From Mesorhizobium terrae (GTDB lineage Bacteria > Pseudomonadota > Alphaproteobacteria > Rhizobiales > Rhizobiaceae): DNA of 64,000 bases. Shown piece after piece: positions 54,611 to 63,215 of this stretch; within the stretch, counting starts at the first letter, position 1, and every line of letters begins with the position of its first letter. The position numbers were made by a program, and so were the translations under genes. The notes under the pieces were generated by a model. The model was not told the origin of the DNA and did no database searches. It saw nothing but the letters and a program-made list of their open reading frames with translations. The stretch lies in contig NZ_CP044218.1 of assembly GCF_008727715.1 (NCBI RefSeq), forward strand, positions 4,667,501-4,731,500, given 5' to 3'.

Positions 54611-55585
54611 TCAGCGCAGACCCTTCTTGGACATTTCCATGATCGCCGGCACATCCTTCGGCGTGACAATGCCCTGCCCGGTGTCGATGTCGGCCGGGGT
54701 CAGGCCGGCGGTCTTGTAGAGATAGGTTTCCATGACCGGCATGAAGCCCTGCATGTAGGGCTGCTGGTCGACCTGGACCTGGACATAGCCGGCCTGCATC
54801 TGCTGAAGCACCTCGGGCACCAGATCGAAGCCGCCGAGAAGCACCTTGCCGGGCGCGACGCCGCGATCCTTGAGCACCTTGGCGACACTGGCCTCCCAGT
54901 AGCCGGTATCGAAATAGGCCGTCGTGTTGGGATTGGCGTTCAGGTAGGCGCCGATACGGTCGGCGGTGAGGGCAAGATCGGTGGCGGAATCGATGCGCGT
55001 GATGTTGATCTCGCGATCCTTGTGCTCGGCCTTGTATTCCTCCAGGAATTTTTTCACGCCGCCTGCCCGCTGCTCGGACCAGGTCTGGCCCGGAGCGTTG
55101 ACGCCAACCAGCAGGTTGAGCGGGCCTTCCTTCGGGAAATTCTCGGACTGGGCCTTGGCCAGCGCATAGCCGGCGGCAACAAAGCCCTGGCCTATGAAAG
55201 CCTTGCGGGCATTGCCCTTGGCGCCCTGGCTGTCGTCGACATTGACCGCCAGCACGAGAATACCGGCATCCGTCGCTTCCTTGATGGCGTTGTCGTAGGC
55301 CTTGTCATCGACGATGGCGACAAAGATCGCGTCCGGTTTGGAAGCGATCGCGGCCTGCAGATTGGCCACCGCCTGCTCGACCGAGCCTTCCTGCTGGGTG
55401 AGAACCAGCTGGCACGTGGCGCTGACCTTGGCGCAGGCATCGTCAAAACCCTTCTTGACCGACTGCCAGAAGGTGTTAGACGCCGACGAATGGCTGATGA
55501 ATACGATATTGAGACCTTCGGCGCCGGCCGGCGATGCCATCAGCGACAGGCCGAGTGCGGTGGTGGCCAAGAACTTCTTGAGCAT
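54611..55585 (-). CDS. Periplasmic sugar-binding protein (RbsB/FrcB-like)
   Basis: 324 residues; signal peptide MLKKFLATTALGLSLMASPA cleaved near AGA-EGL. The mature protein is a periplasmic-binding type 1 fold: IVFISHSSASNTFWQSVKKG, VAIVDDKAYDNAIKEATDAG, VGVNAPGQTWSEQRAGGVKK, GGFDLVPEVLQQMQAGYVQV, DQQPYMQGFMPVM. It is first in the importer operon, directly downstream of a GntR gene. The sugar cannot be named from sequence; neighbours suggest an aldose degraded through its acid. Confidence 0.92.
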   Translation of the reverse strand: MLKKFLATTALGLSLMASPAGAEGLNIVFISHSSASNTFWQSVKKGFDDACAKVSATCQLVLTQQEGSVEQAVANLQAAIASKPDAIFVAIVDDKAYDNAIKEATDAGILVLAVNVDDSQGAKGNARKAFIGQGFVAAGYALAKAQSENFPKEGPLNLLVGVNAPGQTWSEQRAGGVKKFLEEYKAEHKDREINITRIDSATDLALTADRIGAYLNANPNTTAYFDTGYWEASVAKVLKDRGVAPGKVLLGGFDLVPEVLQQMQAGYVQVQVDQQPYMQGFMPVMETYLYKTAGLTPADIDTGQGIVTPKDVPAIMEMSKKGLR

Positions 55586-55638
55586 GTTTTCCTCCGTTGA
55601 CGTGTTGTTATTGTTGGGTGTTCCCGCGCTGCTCCCGT

Positions 55639-56328
55639 TTAGCTTCGGTCGAACAGTCCGGCTCTGCTGCTGGCGATTTCCGGCAGCGAGTTCAGAATTT
55701 CACGCAGATGCAGGCGCATGGCCTTCTCGGCGTCCGCCTGGTCGCCGGTCGCGATCGCCTCGACGATGCGTTCATGCTGGTCGATCAGCCGGCTGACATG
55801 CATGTCGTCGACGGACAGGAACCGCACGCGGTCCATCTGCGCCTTGACGCTTTCGATGACATTCCAGGCGTAGCTCTTGCCGGCCGATGCCGCGAGCGTG
55901 CGATGGAAGCGCTCGTCGAGGCGCAGGAAGGCAGCCCGGTCATTGTGCGGAACCTGCTTCTGCAGAGCGATCTGCTCGCGCAACTCCTCGATCGCGCTGG
56001 CGGCGTTGTTTTCGGCGACCAGACGCACGATGTCAGCCTCTATCGCCTCGCGCACGAAGCGGGCGTCCATCACGGCGGCCACTGAAATCTTGGTCACGAA
56101 GGTGCCGCGTTGAGGCAGAACCTGCACGAGGCCTTCCTCGGAAAGCTTGATGAACGCCTCGCGCACCGGCTGACGGCTGACGGAGAGGGTTTTGGCGACT
56201 TCGGATTCGGAAAGGCGTTCGCCCGGAAGAAGCTCCGCCTGGATGATCTGCCGGCGCAGCAGACGATAGATCTGCGGGCCGACCGTTTCCGCCGGGGAAA
56301 TGCCGGCGGGTACGTTGGTGATCTGCAT
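55639..56328 (-). CDS. GntR-family regulator, FCD type
   Basis: 229 residues. N-terminal winged helix (IYRLLRRQIIQAELLPGERL, VAKTLSVSRQPVREAFIKLS, GLVQVLPQRGTFVTKIS), then an all-helical FCD ligand domain with metal-site residues in RLDERFHRTLA and QHERIVEAIATGD. It precedes the sugar-importer operon by 53 bases and probably represses it, with a sugar acid as effector. A TATG-rich candidate operator lies at 56363-56376. Confidence 0.9.
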   Translation of the reverse strand: MQITNVPAGISPAETVGPQIYRLLRRQIIQAELLPGERLSESEVAKTLSVSRQPVREAFIKLSEEGLVQVLPQRGTFVTKISVAAVMDARFVREAIEADIVRLVAENNAASAIEELREQIALQKQVPHNDRAAFLRLDERFHRTLAASAGKSYAWNVIESVKAQMDRVRFLSVDDMHVSRLIDQHERIVEAIATGDQADAEKAMRLHLREILNSLPEIASSRAGLFDRS

Positions 56329-56362
56329 ACTGCCCTCCTCCCAGGGTCAGAAATTAATCTAG

Positions 56363-56376
56363 CATACTACCATACA
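56363..56376. promoter_or_regulatory. Candidate GntR operator
   Basis: On the minus strand TGTATGGTAGTATG. It closely matches TGTATGATAGGTATG before the second GntR gene (58343-58357) apart from one extra base. Confidence 0.4.
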
Positions 56377-56402
56377 AGTCAAATTGTTTCTTCGTTTCAC
56401 CA

Positions 56403-57602
56403 TCAATTGGCCTTGGACGAACGGCGGCAGACGGTGAATTTCCGATCCAGATCCTCGGCAAGCTCGACGCCGTGGCCCGGGCCTGGCGGAACGGTGATCA
56501 TGCCGTCCGTGACGGTCGGCAATTGCGTGGTGAGGTCGGCGTACCAGGTCTTGTAATAGGCACGCACGCTTTCCTGAACGAGCGCATTCGGCGCATTCAG
56601 GGACAGGTGCGTCGACGCTGAAAGCACGACCGGGCCGGTGCAGTCATGCGGCGCGACCGGCAGGTGCCAGGTCTCCGCCATCGTGGCGATCTTCTTGGCC
56701 TCCGATATGCCGCCGCACCACGAAAGGTCGAGCATCACCACGCCGGCCGCATCCGTTTCCATCAGGTCGCGAAAAGCCCAGCGTGTCGCCAGCGTCTCGG
56801 AGGCGCAGAGCGGCGCGCGGCTGGCGGCCGCATAGCGTTTCAGGCTCGACAGCGAGTCCATCTTGATCGGGTCTTCGTGCCAGAAGGTGGCGTATGGCTC
56901 GAGCGCCCGCGCGATCTGGATAGCCGGCGTCAGCTGCCACATCGAGTGGAACTCGACCATGATGTCGATCTTGTCGCCGACCCGCTTGCGGATCTTCTCG
57001 AAAGGCTCGAGCGCCTTGCGCAGGTCCCGCCCGGAAATGTACTGGCCGCCGCTCTTTTCGGCCGCGATGTCGAACGGCCAGATCTTCATCGCCGTGATGC
57101 CGCTGGCCAACAGGTCTTCGGCCAGTTCGTCGGCTCGCTCGAGGAACCCGTTCAGGTCGTCATAGTCCCTGCCCCGTTCGCCGAGGCCATAATTGGCCGT
57201 CTGCTGGCCCTTGGCCTGGCGCATGTAGGTGTTGCCGGCGCAGGTGTTGTAGGTGCGGATCTCTCGGCGCGAGAAACCGCCGAGCAGTTGAGCAATCGGC
57301 AGATTGGTCACCTTGCCGAAAAGATCCCAGAGCGCGATGTCGATGGCGGAATTGCCGCGCATTTCCGCGCCCGTCGAACGGAAGCCGAGATAACCGTTGA
57401 GGTCCTTGGAAATCTTGTCGATTTCCAACGGGTCGCGCCCGAGCAGCTTGGGTGCCGCAACTTCGTGGATATAGGCCTCGACCGTCTCGGCCATGAAGAA
57501 GGTCTCGCCCAGGCCTGCGATGCCTTCATCGGTATGAACACGTACCCACAGGATGTTCGGGAATTCGGTGACCCGGATTGTTTCGAACGCGGTGATCTTC
57601 AT
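56403..57602 (-). CDS. Enolase-superfamily sugar-acid dehydratase (MR/MLE family)
   Basis: 399 residues. Capping domain at the N-terminus, then the barrel with the acid/base Lys173 (TAMKIWPFD), metal-ligand region Glu217-Phe-His219 (MVEFHSMW), Glu243 (WHEDPIK), Glu269 (CASETLATRW) and His319-Asp320 (VAPHDCTGPV). The pattern resembles galactonate/gluconate-type dehydratases, which remove water from an aldonate to give a 2-keto-3-deoxy acid. First-ligand Glu217 in place of Asp is a little unusual. It follows the regulator gene at 57606 by 3 bases. Confidence 0.87.
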   Translation of the reverse strand: MKITAFETIRVTEFPNILWVRVHTDEGIAGLGETFFMAETVEAYIHEVAAPKLLGRDPLEIDKISKDLNGYLGFRSTGAEMRGNSAIDIALWDLFGKVTNLPIAQLLGGFSRREIRTYNTCAGNTYMRQAKGQQTANYGLGERGRDYDDLNGFLERADELAEDLLASGITAMKIWPFDIAAEKSGGQYISGRDLRKALEPFEKIRKRVGDKIDIMVEFHSMWQLTPAIQIARALEPYATFWHEDPIKMDSLSSLKRYAAASRAPLCASETLATRWAFRDLMETDAAGVVMLDLSWCGGISEAKKIATMAETWHLPVAPHDCTGPVVLSASTHLSLNAPNALVQESVRAYYKTWYADLTTQLPTVTDGMITVPPGPGHGVELAEDLDRKFTVCRRSSKAN

Positions 57603-57605
57603 CGA

Positions 57606-58340
57606 TCAGTACACTCCAGCGGCCAGCAGCGCTTTAACGGTCAGGTCGAAATGCTCGACCATGGCGGCCTCCCCCTTGGCGGGGTCGCCATTGGCGATGG
57701 CCTGGGCGATCGCCAGATGCGTGTCGACGCTTTCCTGCCGCGTCTCGTTGCTGGCGCGGCTTGCCCAGCCGATCGGCCAGGTATGGCGCGTCACGACATG
57801 GAAGGAACCGACGATCATCGCGAACATGGGATTTTTCGACGCCAGGCCGATGGCCTCGTGGAAGGCGATGTCGTGCTCCATCACCTTCACGGGCTCATGA
57901 AAATCGCGCTGCATGGCCTCGGCGAGGTTCAATATCTCGGCCGCCTCCCTGTCCGTGCGCCGCAAGGCGGCAAGCGCCACCGTGCGCCGCTCGACCGTGC
58001 GCCGGACATCGAAGATCTGCTGGATGGTCGCCTGATTGGTATGGACGGCGTGGTCGGTGATGATCGCCAGCACGTCTGCCCTTGGCGCCGCGACGCGGGC
58101 ACGGCGGCCGTTGCCAATGTCGATCAGGGTCAGTGCTGCAAGCGAACGATAGGCCTCGCGAACGATGGTGCGCGAGGTGCCGGTCAGCTCGGAAAAGGCG
58201 CCTTCGCTTGGCAGTTCATCGCCCACCTGAAGGCCGTTCTCGCGAATATGGGTCTGCACGGCCGTCATCACGCGATCGAGCAGCCCCTCGCCTTCCGGAA
58301 CTTGATCCGCCGGAGCCTGCATCGTTGAAACCGTCTCCAT
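57606..58340 (-). CDS. GntR-family regulator, FCD (FadR-like) type
   Basis: 244 residues: winged helix with VGDELPSEGAFSELTGTSRT and VREAYRSLAALTLIDIGNGR, then FCD domain (DVRRTVERRTVALAALRR, HDIAFHEAIGLASKNPMF). The next gene encodes the dehydratase only 3 bases on, so both are under the same promoter. Two candidate operators lie immediately upstream (58343-58384), suggesting autoregulation. Confidence 0.9.
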   Translation of the reverse strand: METVSTMQAPADQVPEGEGLLDRVMTAVQTHIRENGLQVGDELPSEGAFSELTGTSRTIVREAYRSLAALTLIDIGNGRRARVAAPRADVLAIITDHAVHTNQATIQQIFDVRRTVERRTVALAALRRTDREAAEILNLAEAMQRDFHEPVKVMEHDIAFHEAIGLASKNPMFAMIVGSFHVVTRHTWPIGWASRASNETRQESVDTHLAIAQAIANGDPAKGEAAMVEHFDLTVKALLAAGVY

Positions 58341-58342
58341 GA

Positions 58343-58384
58343 CATACCTATCATACAGGTCTTGTTATACCTATCGATAGATAT
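58343..58384. promoter_or_regulatory. Pair of candidate GntR operators
   Basis: ATACCTATC occurs twice (58344 and 58367). The second lies in an 18-bp near-perfect palindrome, ATACCTATCGATAGATAT (58367-58384, one mismatched pair). The first lies in ACCT-N7-AGGT (58346-58360). Both are directly upstream of the regulator start. Confidence 0.6.
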
Positions 58385-58654
58385 GCATTTTCCTCTTGTC
58401 AACGCCTATCGAGGGCATCGCAGAGCGAACGCGGCCGCTATTCTTTTGGAGGGGCAGATATCAGCGCCAACCGCTTCCGCGGCTTGGCAATCGGCAGGCA
58501 CACCGGCGCAACGACGCTGGGCTTCTAGCATCAGCCGGCATACGCTATGTCAGGCGAACGAAATCTGCTCAGTTCCCTGCGTTGCCGAAACAAGACAGAT
58601 CCGGTCGCAGCATCGACTGCGGCCGGTTGATGGCACGCGTACCGGAACCAGGCG

Positions 58655-59818
58655 TCAGAGTAATTTCCGTGCCGCCAGGTTCCGCATCAGATGCGAAGTG
58701 CCGAACACCCAGGGTGGGCAATCCGTCGACAATTTCACGCGGTTGGTCAGCGAGCCAAGCTCGTCGTTCGAAATGGTGACCCTGTCGCCGATCTTGTGCG
58801 TGAACCCTTGTCCCGGCGTGTCGCGATCCTCGGTCGGCGCGAACAGCGTGCCCATGAACAACACCAACCCGTCGGGATATTGATGGTGGCGGCCGATCGT
58901 CTGCGAGACGAGGTCGAGCGGATCGCGGCTGATTTCCTTCATCGAGCTTCGACCATCGAGCACGAAACCGTCGTCGCCGACGACTTTTAGCCGGAGCTCG
59001 GCGTTGCGCACATCGTCAATGGAATAGGTCGCATCGAACAGGCGGATAAACGGCCCGATCGAGCAGGACGCGTTGTTGTCCTTGGCCTTGCCGAGCAGCA
59101 GGGCGGACCGCCCCTCGACGTCGCGCAGATTGACATCGTTGCCGAGCGTCGCGCCCACCACCTTGCCGGCGGAACTCACGACCAGCACGATTTCCGGCTC
59201 TGGGTTGTTCCACTTCGATATCGGATGCAGGCCGACATCCGCCCCATGGCCAACCGAGGACAGCACCTGCGCCTTCGAGAACACCTCGGCGTCCGGGCCG
59301 ATGCCGACTTCAAGATATTGCGACCACACGCCCACTTCGATCAGCGCTTCCTTGACCTTGGCAGCTTGCGGCGAGCCCGCCTTCAGGTTGCGCAGGCTGT
59401 CGCCGACGATGGCGACGACTTTTTCTCTCATCTTGACGGCAAGGTCCGGGTTACCGGCGGCGCGCTCCTCGATGACGCGTTCGATCATCGATCGCGCAAA
59501 GGTCACACCGCACGCCTTGACCGCCTGAAGATCGTTGGGGGCCAACAGGTGCATGGCCTGCGGATCCTGACCCTCGGCGGTCTGCGAAAGCAGCGCCTCC
59601 AGCGTTGCCAGCACCGGGCCGTCGGCGCGTACCGCATAGTCGGCCGCATCCTCGCGTTCGAGCAGATCGCGCATCGTCGGCGTGGTTTTCGAAGTGATGT
59701 CGATCAGCTTGCCGTCACGCACCACGACAAGGCATGGACCGGCCTTGGCGGGGTCCCAGACGCGTCCCAGAAAGATGCCGGTCTTGAATGTGTCATGTCC
59801 AGCTGTCACGTCCGGCAC
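58655..59818 (-). CDS. Fumarylacetoacetate hydrolase (FAH)-family protein
   Basis: 387 residues with a C-terminal FAH domain: metal ligands in NNPEPEIVLVV (two Glu) and TLGNDVNLRDVEGRSALLL (Asp), and the substrate loop GVTFARSMIERVIEERA. FAH-fold enzymes cleave or hydrate 2,4-diketo or 2-keto-3-deoxy acids. In non-phosphorylating L-fucose and L-rhamnose pathways such an enzyme splits the 2,4-diketo-3-deoxy acid to pyruvate and a hydroxy acid, a role that fits the SDR and dehydratase genes here. A promoter-sized 65-base gap separates it from the preceding gene. The region 58385-58654 beyond its end holds no gene that I can support. Confidence 0.85.
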   Translation of the reverse strand: MPDVTAGHDTFKTGIFLGRVWDPAKAGPCLVVVRDGKLIDITSKTTPTMRDLLEREDAADYAVRADGPVLATLEALLSQTAEGQDPQAMHLLAPNDLQAVKACGVTFARSMIERVIEERAAGNPDLAVKMREKVVAIVGDSLRNLKAGSPQAAKVKEALIEVGVWSQYLEVGIGPDAEVFSKAQVLSSVGHGADVGLHPISKWNNPEPEIVLVVSSAGKVVGATLGNDVNLRDVEGRSALLLGKAKDNNASCSIGPFIRLFDATYSIDDVRNAELRLKVVGDDGFVLDGRSSMKEISRDPLDLVSQTIGRHHQYPDGLVLFMGTLFAPTEDRDTPGQGFTHKIGDRVTISNDELGSLTNRVKLSTDCPPWVFGTSHLMRNLAARKLL

Positions 59819-59861
59819 TCCGGTTTTGCATTTGCGGTCGAATTTCCGCGTATGTGCAAAT

Positions 59862-59871
59862 GCGTATACGC
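59862..59871. promoter_or_regulatory. Short palindrome before the FAH gene
   Basis: GCGTATACGC, a perfect 10-bp palindrome 43 bases upstream of the FAH start, flanked by TTTGCA...TGCAAA arms at 59825-59860. A possible operator; weak evidence. Confidence 0.35.
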
Positions 59872-59883
59872 GCGGGGATGAGT

Positions 59884-61131
59884 CTAGTAGTCGACAACAC
59901 GATTATCGTTTGGATCAGCCCATCGGGTGTTCGGCACCGTGGCGAACCAGCCGGGACGCGCCGGGTCGCGGTCATAGGGATAGCCGCCGAGGCTCTTGTA
60001 CAGGTCCGCGTATTTTCCGAGCTTGTCGCGATCGATCTCGACGCCGAGGCCAGGTGCCGACGGCACCTTGATGGCACCGTTCTCGTAGCGCATCGGCCCG
60101 CCGACGATAATGTCGTCCACGAGCTGGTGGTAGTGCGCGTCCGCATGGAAGACGAGGTTCGGCACGACCGCGCCGAGATGCAGCATGGTGGCAAGCTGGA
60201 TGCCGAGTTCGCCGGACGAATGCACGGCGATGCCGAGCTGGAAGGTCTCGCAGACGCCCGCCGCTTTCACGCAAGGCCTGATGCCGCCCCAGAAGGTCGT
60301 GTCGAGCAGGATGACGTCGACCGCGGGGTTGAGCACATTGGCGGCAAGCTGCTCGAAATTGATGACGACCGTGTTGGTGGCCAGTGGCATCGTCGTGTTT
60401 TCGCGCACCCTGCGCATGCCGTTCAGGCCCCAGGTCGGGTCCTCGTAATAGTCGTTGTTGAGATCCTCGATGCCCTTGGCGAAGCGGATCGCCTCCTCCA
60501 CGGTGAAGGCGGCGTTGGGATCATAGCGCACGCTGTCGGAGCCAAGCGCCTTCGCCCAGGCGCGGTAAACCTCGAGCTCGTAGTCCGGCGGGAAGACGCC
60601 ACTCTTCAGCTTATGCGAAGTGAAGCCGCACTTCTTCTTCAGCGCCAGCGTCTGCTCGATGAGCTGGTCGGCGGTGCGCGTCTCGCCCTCGCCGGTATCC
60701 TTGTTGGGCAGGCGGAAGAACATGTAGCTGGCGAAGGGCACCATCTCCCGCATCTTGCCGCCGAGCAGGTCGTAGACCGGCACGCCGAGGAACTTGCCCA
60801 TGATGTCGAGGCAGGCGAATTCGATCGCCGCATGCATCTGGGTGCGGTTGTTGTAGAGGCTGGCGGTCGGGTTGCAGATCATGAAGCGCAGATTTTCCAG
60901 CTCGAACGGATCGTGCCCGACGAGATAGGGTTTCAGCGCCCGGAAAGCTGCCTCCGCGCTCTCCCCACCGCCGCCCATCTCGCCGAGGCCGACAATGCCC
61001 ACATCGGTCTCAACCTCGACGATGGTGCGCACGAAACGCCCCCAATGCGCCCCGTTGGAATGGCGCAGCGGCGCCTCCAGCGGAACGGTGACGGTGGTCG
61101 CGCGGATATCGGTGATTTTCGGTCGCTTCAT
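59884..61131 (-). CDS. Enolase-superfamily dehydratase, glucarate dehydratase-like
   Basis: 415 residues. The Lys-X-Lys pair Lys174-Leu-Lys176 (HKLKSGVF), metal ligands Asp204/Asn206 (RYDPNAAF), Glu230 (YYEDPTW) and Asn253 (LATNTVV), and His304 in [11 protein letters not shown] follow the glucarate-dehydratase subgroup. It probably dehydrates an aldarate or uronic-type acid to a 2-keto-3-deoxy acid. GGAG precedes the ATG at 61131. It follows the SDR gene by 80 bases on the same strand. Exact substrate specificity cannot be read from these motifs. Confidence 0.85.
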   Translation of the reverse strand: MKRPKITDIRATTVTVPLEAPLRHSNGAHWGRFVRTIVEVETDVGIVGLGEMGGGGESAEAAFRALKPYLVGHDPFELENLRFMICNPTASLYNNRTQMHAAIEFACLDIMGKFLGVPVYDLLGGKMREMVPFASYMFFRLPNKDTGEGETRTADQLIEQTLALKKKCGFTSHKLKSGVFPPDYELEVYRAWAKALGSDSVRYDPNAAFTVEEAIRFAKGIEDLNNDYYEDPTWGLNGMRRVRENTTMPLATNTVVINFEQLAANVLNPAVDVILLDTTFWGGIRPCVKAAGVCETFQLGIAVHSSGELGIQLATMLHLGAVVPNLVFHADAHYHQLVDDIIVGGPMRYENGAIKVPSAPGLGVEIDRDKLGKYADLYKSLGGYPYDRDPARPGWFATVPNTRWADPNDNRVVDY

Positions 61132-61211
61132 GGAAGGCTCCAAGGCAAGGCTATCATCGGGAAGACATCGAGAAACGGTTTCATAGCGGATTTTCCGATC
61201 ACTCGGACCAA

Positions 61212-61997
61212 TCACTCGGGAATCACGATACCGAGCTTGGCGAGCACGCCGCCGTCGATCTTGATGTCGGCGCCGGTGATGAAGCGGGCCTTGTCGCTGG
61301 CAAGGAAGGCGACCAGATCGGCGACCTCGGCCGGCTTGCCGACGCGACCCAGCGGATGGCCCCTGCCCCAGGCATCCAGCGTTGCCTCGGCGGTGTTGTC
61401 GCCTTTCCAGATATCCGCCGCCCAGTGCAGCATGGGCGTGTCGATCGAGGCCGGGCAGACGGAATTCACGGTAATGTTGTCCGGCGCATGGTCGAGCGCC
61501 ATGGCGCGCACCAGCGCGTTGATGGCGCCCTTGCTCGCCGTATAGGCGGCCACGCCCGCCTGCGAGGCATAGGCCTGCACGGAGGAGATGGCGACAATCG
61601 CGCCGCCGCCACGCTTCTTCATTTCTGGAATGGCGAATTTCGCGGCGAGAAAGATGCCCTTGAGGTTGATGTCGAGCACGTCGTCCCAGACCTCTTCCGG
61701 CGTATCGACCACCGTGCCATAGCGCTGGATGCCAGCGCAGCAGGCCAGCACATCGACGCCGCCATGGTGCGAAACCGCCATTGCCACCGCCGCCGCCATG
61801 TCGTCCTTCGAGCGCACGTCGCCGACGAAGCCCGCCGCATGATCGCCAATCGACTTGACCGCATCATCGACCGACGCCTTGTCGTTCGCGACGACCAGCA
61901 CCTTGCCGCCGCCAGCCGCGAAGCGACGAGCACAGGCAAGGCCCATGCCGAGGCTGCCGCCGGTCACGACGATGCTCTTGCCGGCAAATTCGTTCAT
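61212..61997 (-). CDS. Short-chain dehydrogenase
   Basis: 261 residues: [16 protein letters not shown] nucleotide loop, CCAGIQ, Ser in [20 protein letters not shown] (Tyr, Lys), and [12 protein letters not shown] at the C-terminus. The ATG at 61997 overlaps the SMP-30 stop (ATGA). I reject an in-frame TTG five codons upstream because the ATG has the coupling overlap. In the inferred pathway it either oxidises the aldose or the 2-keto-3-deoxy acid; the position between lactonase and dehydratase is compatible with both. Confidence 0.87.
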   Translation of the reverse strand: MNEFAGKSIVVTGGSLGMGLACARRFAAGGGKVLVVANDKASVDDAVKSIGDHAAGFVGDVRSKDDMAAAVAMAVSHHGGVDVLACCAGIQRYGTVVDTPEEVWDDVLDINLKGIFLAAKFAIPEMKKRGGGAIVAISSVQAYASQAGVAAYTASKGAINALVRAMALDHAPDNITVNSVCPASIDTPMLHWAADIWKGDNTAEATLDAWGRGHPLGRVGKPAEVADLVAFLASDKARFITGADIKIDGGVLAKLGIVIPE

Positions 61998-62914
61998 TGT
62001 GTTTTTTTCCAATCAGGCGCCCCGAACTTCGACTCGGCGACGCCGCGGCCGACGCCCTCGACGGCGAAGAGCCCGCCCTCCAATGGATGCGCGTCGAGAT
62101 GGGCGGCCGACATGGTGAAACGCGCCGAAGTGACATAAAGCGTCGAAAGATCGGGCCCGCCAAAGGTGCAACTCGTCGGCCAGCTCGCCGGCAATTCGAC
62201 GAGACCGACAAGATCGCCTTCAACATCGAAGCCCGCTACAGCGGCCCCGCCGGCGACGCGGCAGTTCCACAGCCGGTCCTCGGCGTCGAGGCAGGAACCG
62301 TCCGGAAAACCGCGCGCGAAACCGGCGACGATGGTGCGCCGGTTGGCCAGCGTTCCCGTGGCGACAGCACAATCGAAGAGATAAATCTCGTTCGCCAGCG
62401 TGTCGGCGAAGAAGAAGCGGCCGTCCCGCGTCCACCCCATCGTGTTGGTGATGCCGTATTCGTTCGGCGTCAGTTGCGAGACGCCGCTGTTCGGGTCGAT
62501 GCGGTAGATGGCGCCGGCATTGCGGTCCATCTCCTTGGGCGAACCGTCCGGATGGAGATTGCTCTGCATGGTCGACACCCAGAAGGTGCCGTCCGGCGCG
62601 ACACGCCCCTCATTGAGCCGGTTGTCGGGCAAGTCAGGTTCCGGCACCGCGAATTCCTCGAAGGCGCCGCCCGGCCGCCACAGGCAGACGCTGCGGCGCA
62701 GGCCGACGATGAAACCGCCATTCGCCCGCATGCCGATGGAAGTCACGAAATCGGGCGTTGGCCAGACATCATGGCGGCCGTTCGCCGGTTCGAGCCGGTG
62801 GATGCGCCGGCCGACAATGTCGACCCAGTAGAGCGCCTTTTCCTCACCAGACCAGATGATGCTCTCGCCGACGACATCCTTGGCATCGAACAGTAAGGAA
62901 ACCGCCACGCTCAT
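61994..62914 (-). CDS. SMP-30/gluconolactonase-family lactonase
   Basis: 306 residues forming a six-bladed propeller: metal-ligand Glu17 in GESIIW, NEGRVAPDGTFWVSTM, NTMGWTRDGRFFFADT and FPDGSCLDAEDRLW. These enzymes hydrolyse aldonolactones to acids in the cytoplasm. It overlaps both neighbours by ATGA (62911-62914 and 61994-61997), so the small upstream gene, the lactonase and the SDR form one tightly coupled unit. Confidence 0.9.
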   Translation of the reverse strand: MSVAVSLLFDAKDVVGESIIWSGEEKALYWVDIVGRRIHRLEPANGRHDVWPTPDFVTSIGMRANGGFIVGLRRSVCLWRPGGAFEEFAVPEPDLPDNRLNEGRVAPDGTFWVSTMQSNLHPDGSPKEMDRNAGAIYRIDPNSGVSQLTPNEYGITNTMGWTRDGRFFFADTLANEIYLFDCAVATGTLANRRTIVAGFARGFPDGSCLDAEDRLWNCRVAGGAAVAGFDVEGDLVGLVELPASWPTSCTFGGPDLSTLYVTSARFTMSAAHLDAHPLEGGLFAVEGVGRGVAESKFGAPDWKKTQ

Positions 62915-63066
62915 GGAGATACCGAAGCTTCGATCGAGAACATGCTTTCGTCGGCCTTGCCGGATGCCTTCTCCTGGCCCGCCAGGAAGCCGACCGGCAG
63001 ATCATCGATGCCGGTCGCACCCGAAACGAAAACCGTGACGGGATGTGGGCCGTCGCGATGCGCCAT
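62911..63066 (-). CDS. Small leader protein of the lactonase operon
   Basis: 51 residues (MAHRDGPHPVTVFVSGATGI ... SMFSIEASVSP). The ATG has GGGAGG five bases upstream and the stop overlaps the lactonase ATG, so it is almost surely translated and could set the translation of the lactonase. I do not recognise a family. It might be a remnant of a longer gene kept for its ribosome site, or a genuine small protein. Confidence 0.6.
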   Translation of the reverse strand: MAHRDGPHPVTVFVSGATGIDDLPVGFLAGQEKASGKADESMFSIEASVSP

Positions 63067-63092
63067 TGTGTCCTCCCAGACCATTTGCATTC

Positions 63093-63193
63093 TTGTATGC
63101 AAGATATAACGAGCGGTCAAGCATCGCTCCATGAGCGTATGGAAAATGTATATTTTTCAGGCTATCGTGTGCCGATTGAAGGATTGCATGCAA
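63093..63193. promoter_or_regulatory. Two TTGYATGCAA operators in a divergent promoter
   Basis: TTGTATGCAA (63093-63102) and TTGCATGCAA (63184-63193, a perfect palindrome) lie 91 bases apart, one near each divergent start. They fit a dimeric GntR protein that controls both its own gene (63216) and the lactonase operon (63066). A looped complex is possible. Confidence 0.7.
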
Positions 63194-63215
63194 GAAAACA
63201 AAGAGCTTATGCTTC

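Noticed and set aside
56646..58328. 560-codon open frame on the plus strand
   Set aside because: Antisense to the dehydratase and GntR genes, both of which show intact catalytic or DNA-binding motifs.
59788..61545. 585-codon open frame on the plus strand
   Set aside because: Antisense to the glucarate dehydratase-like and SDR genes; no family features.
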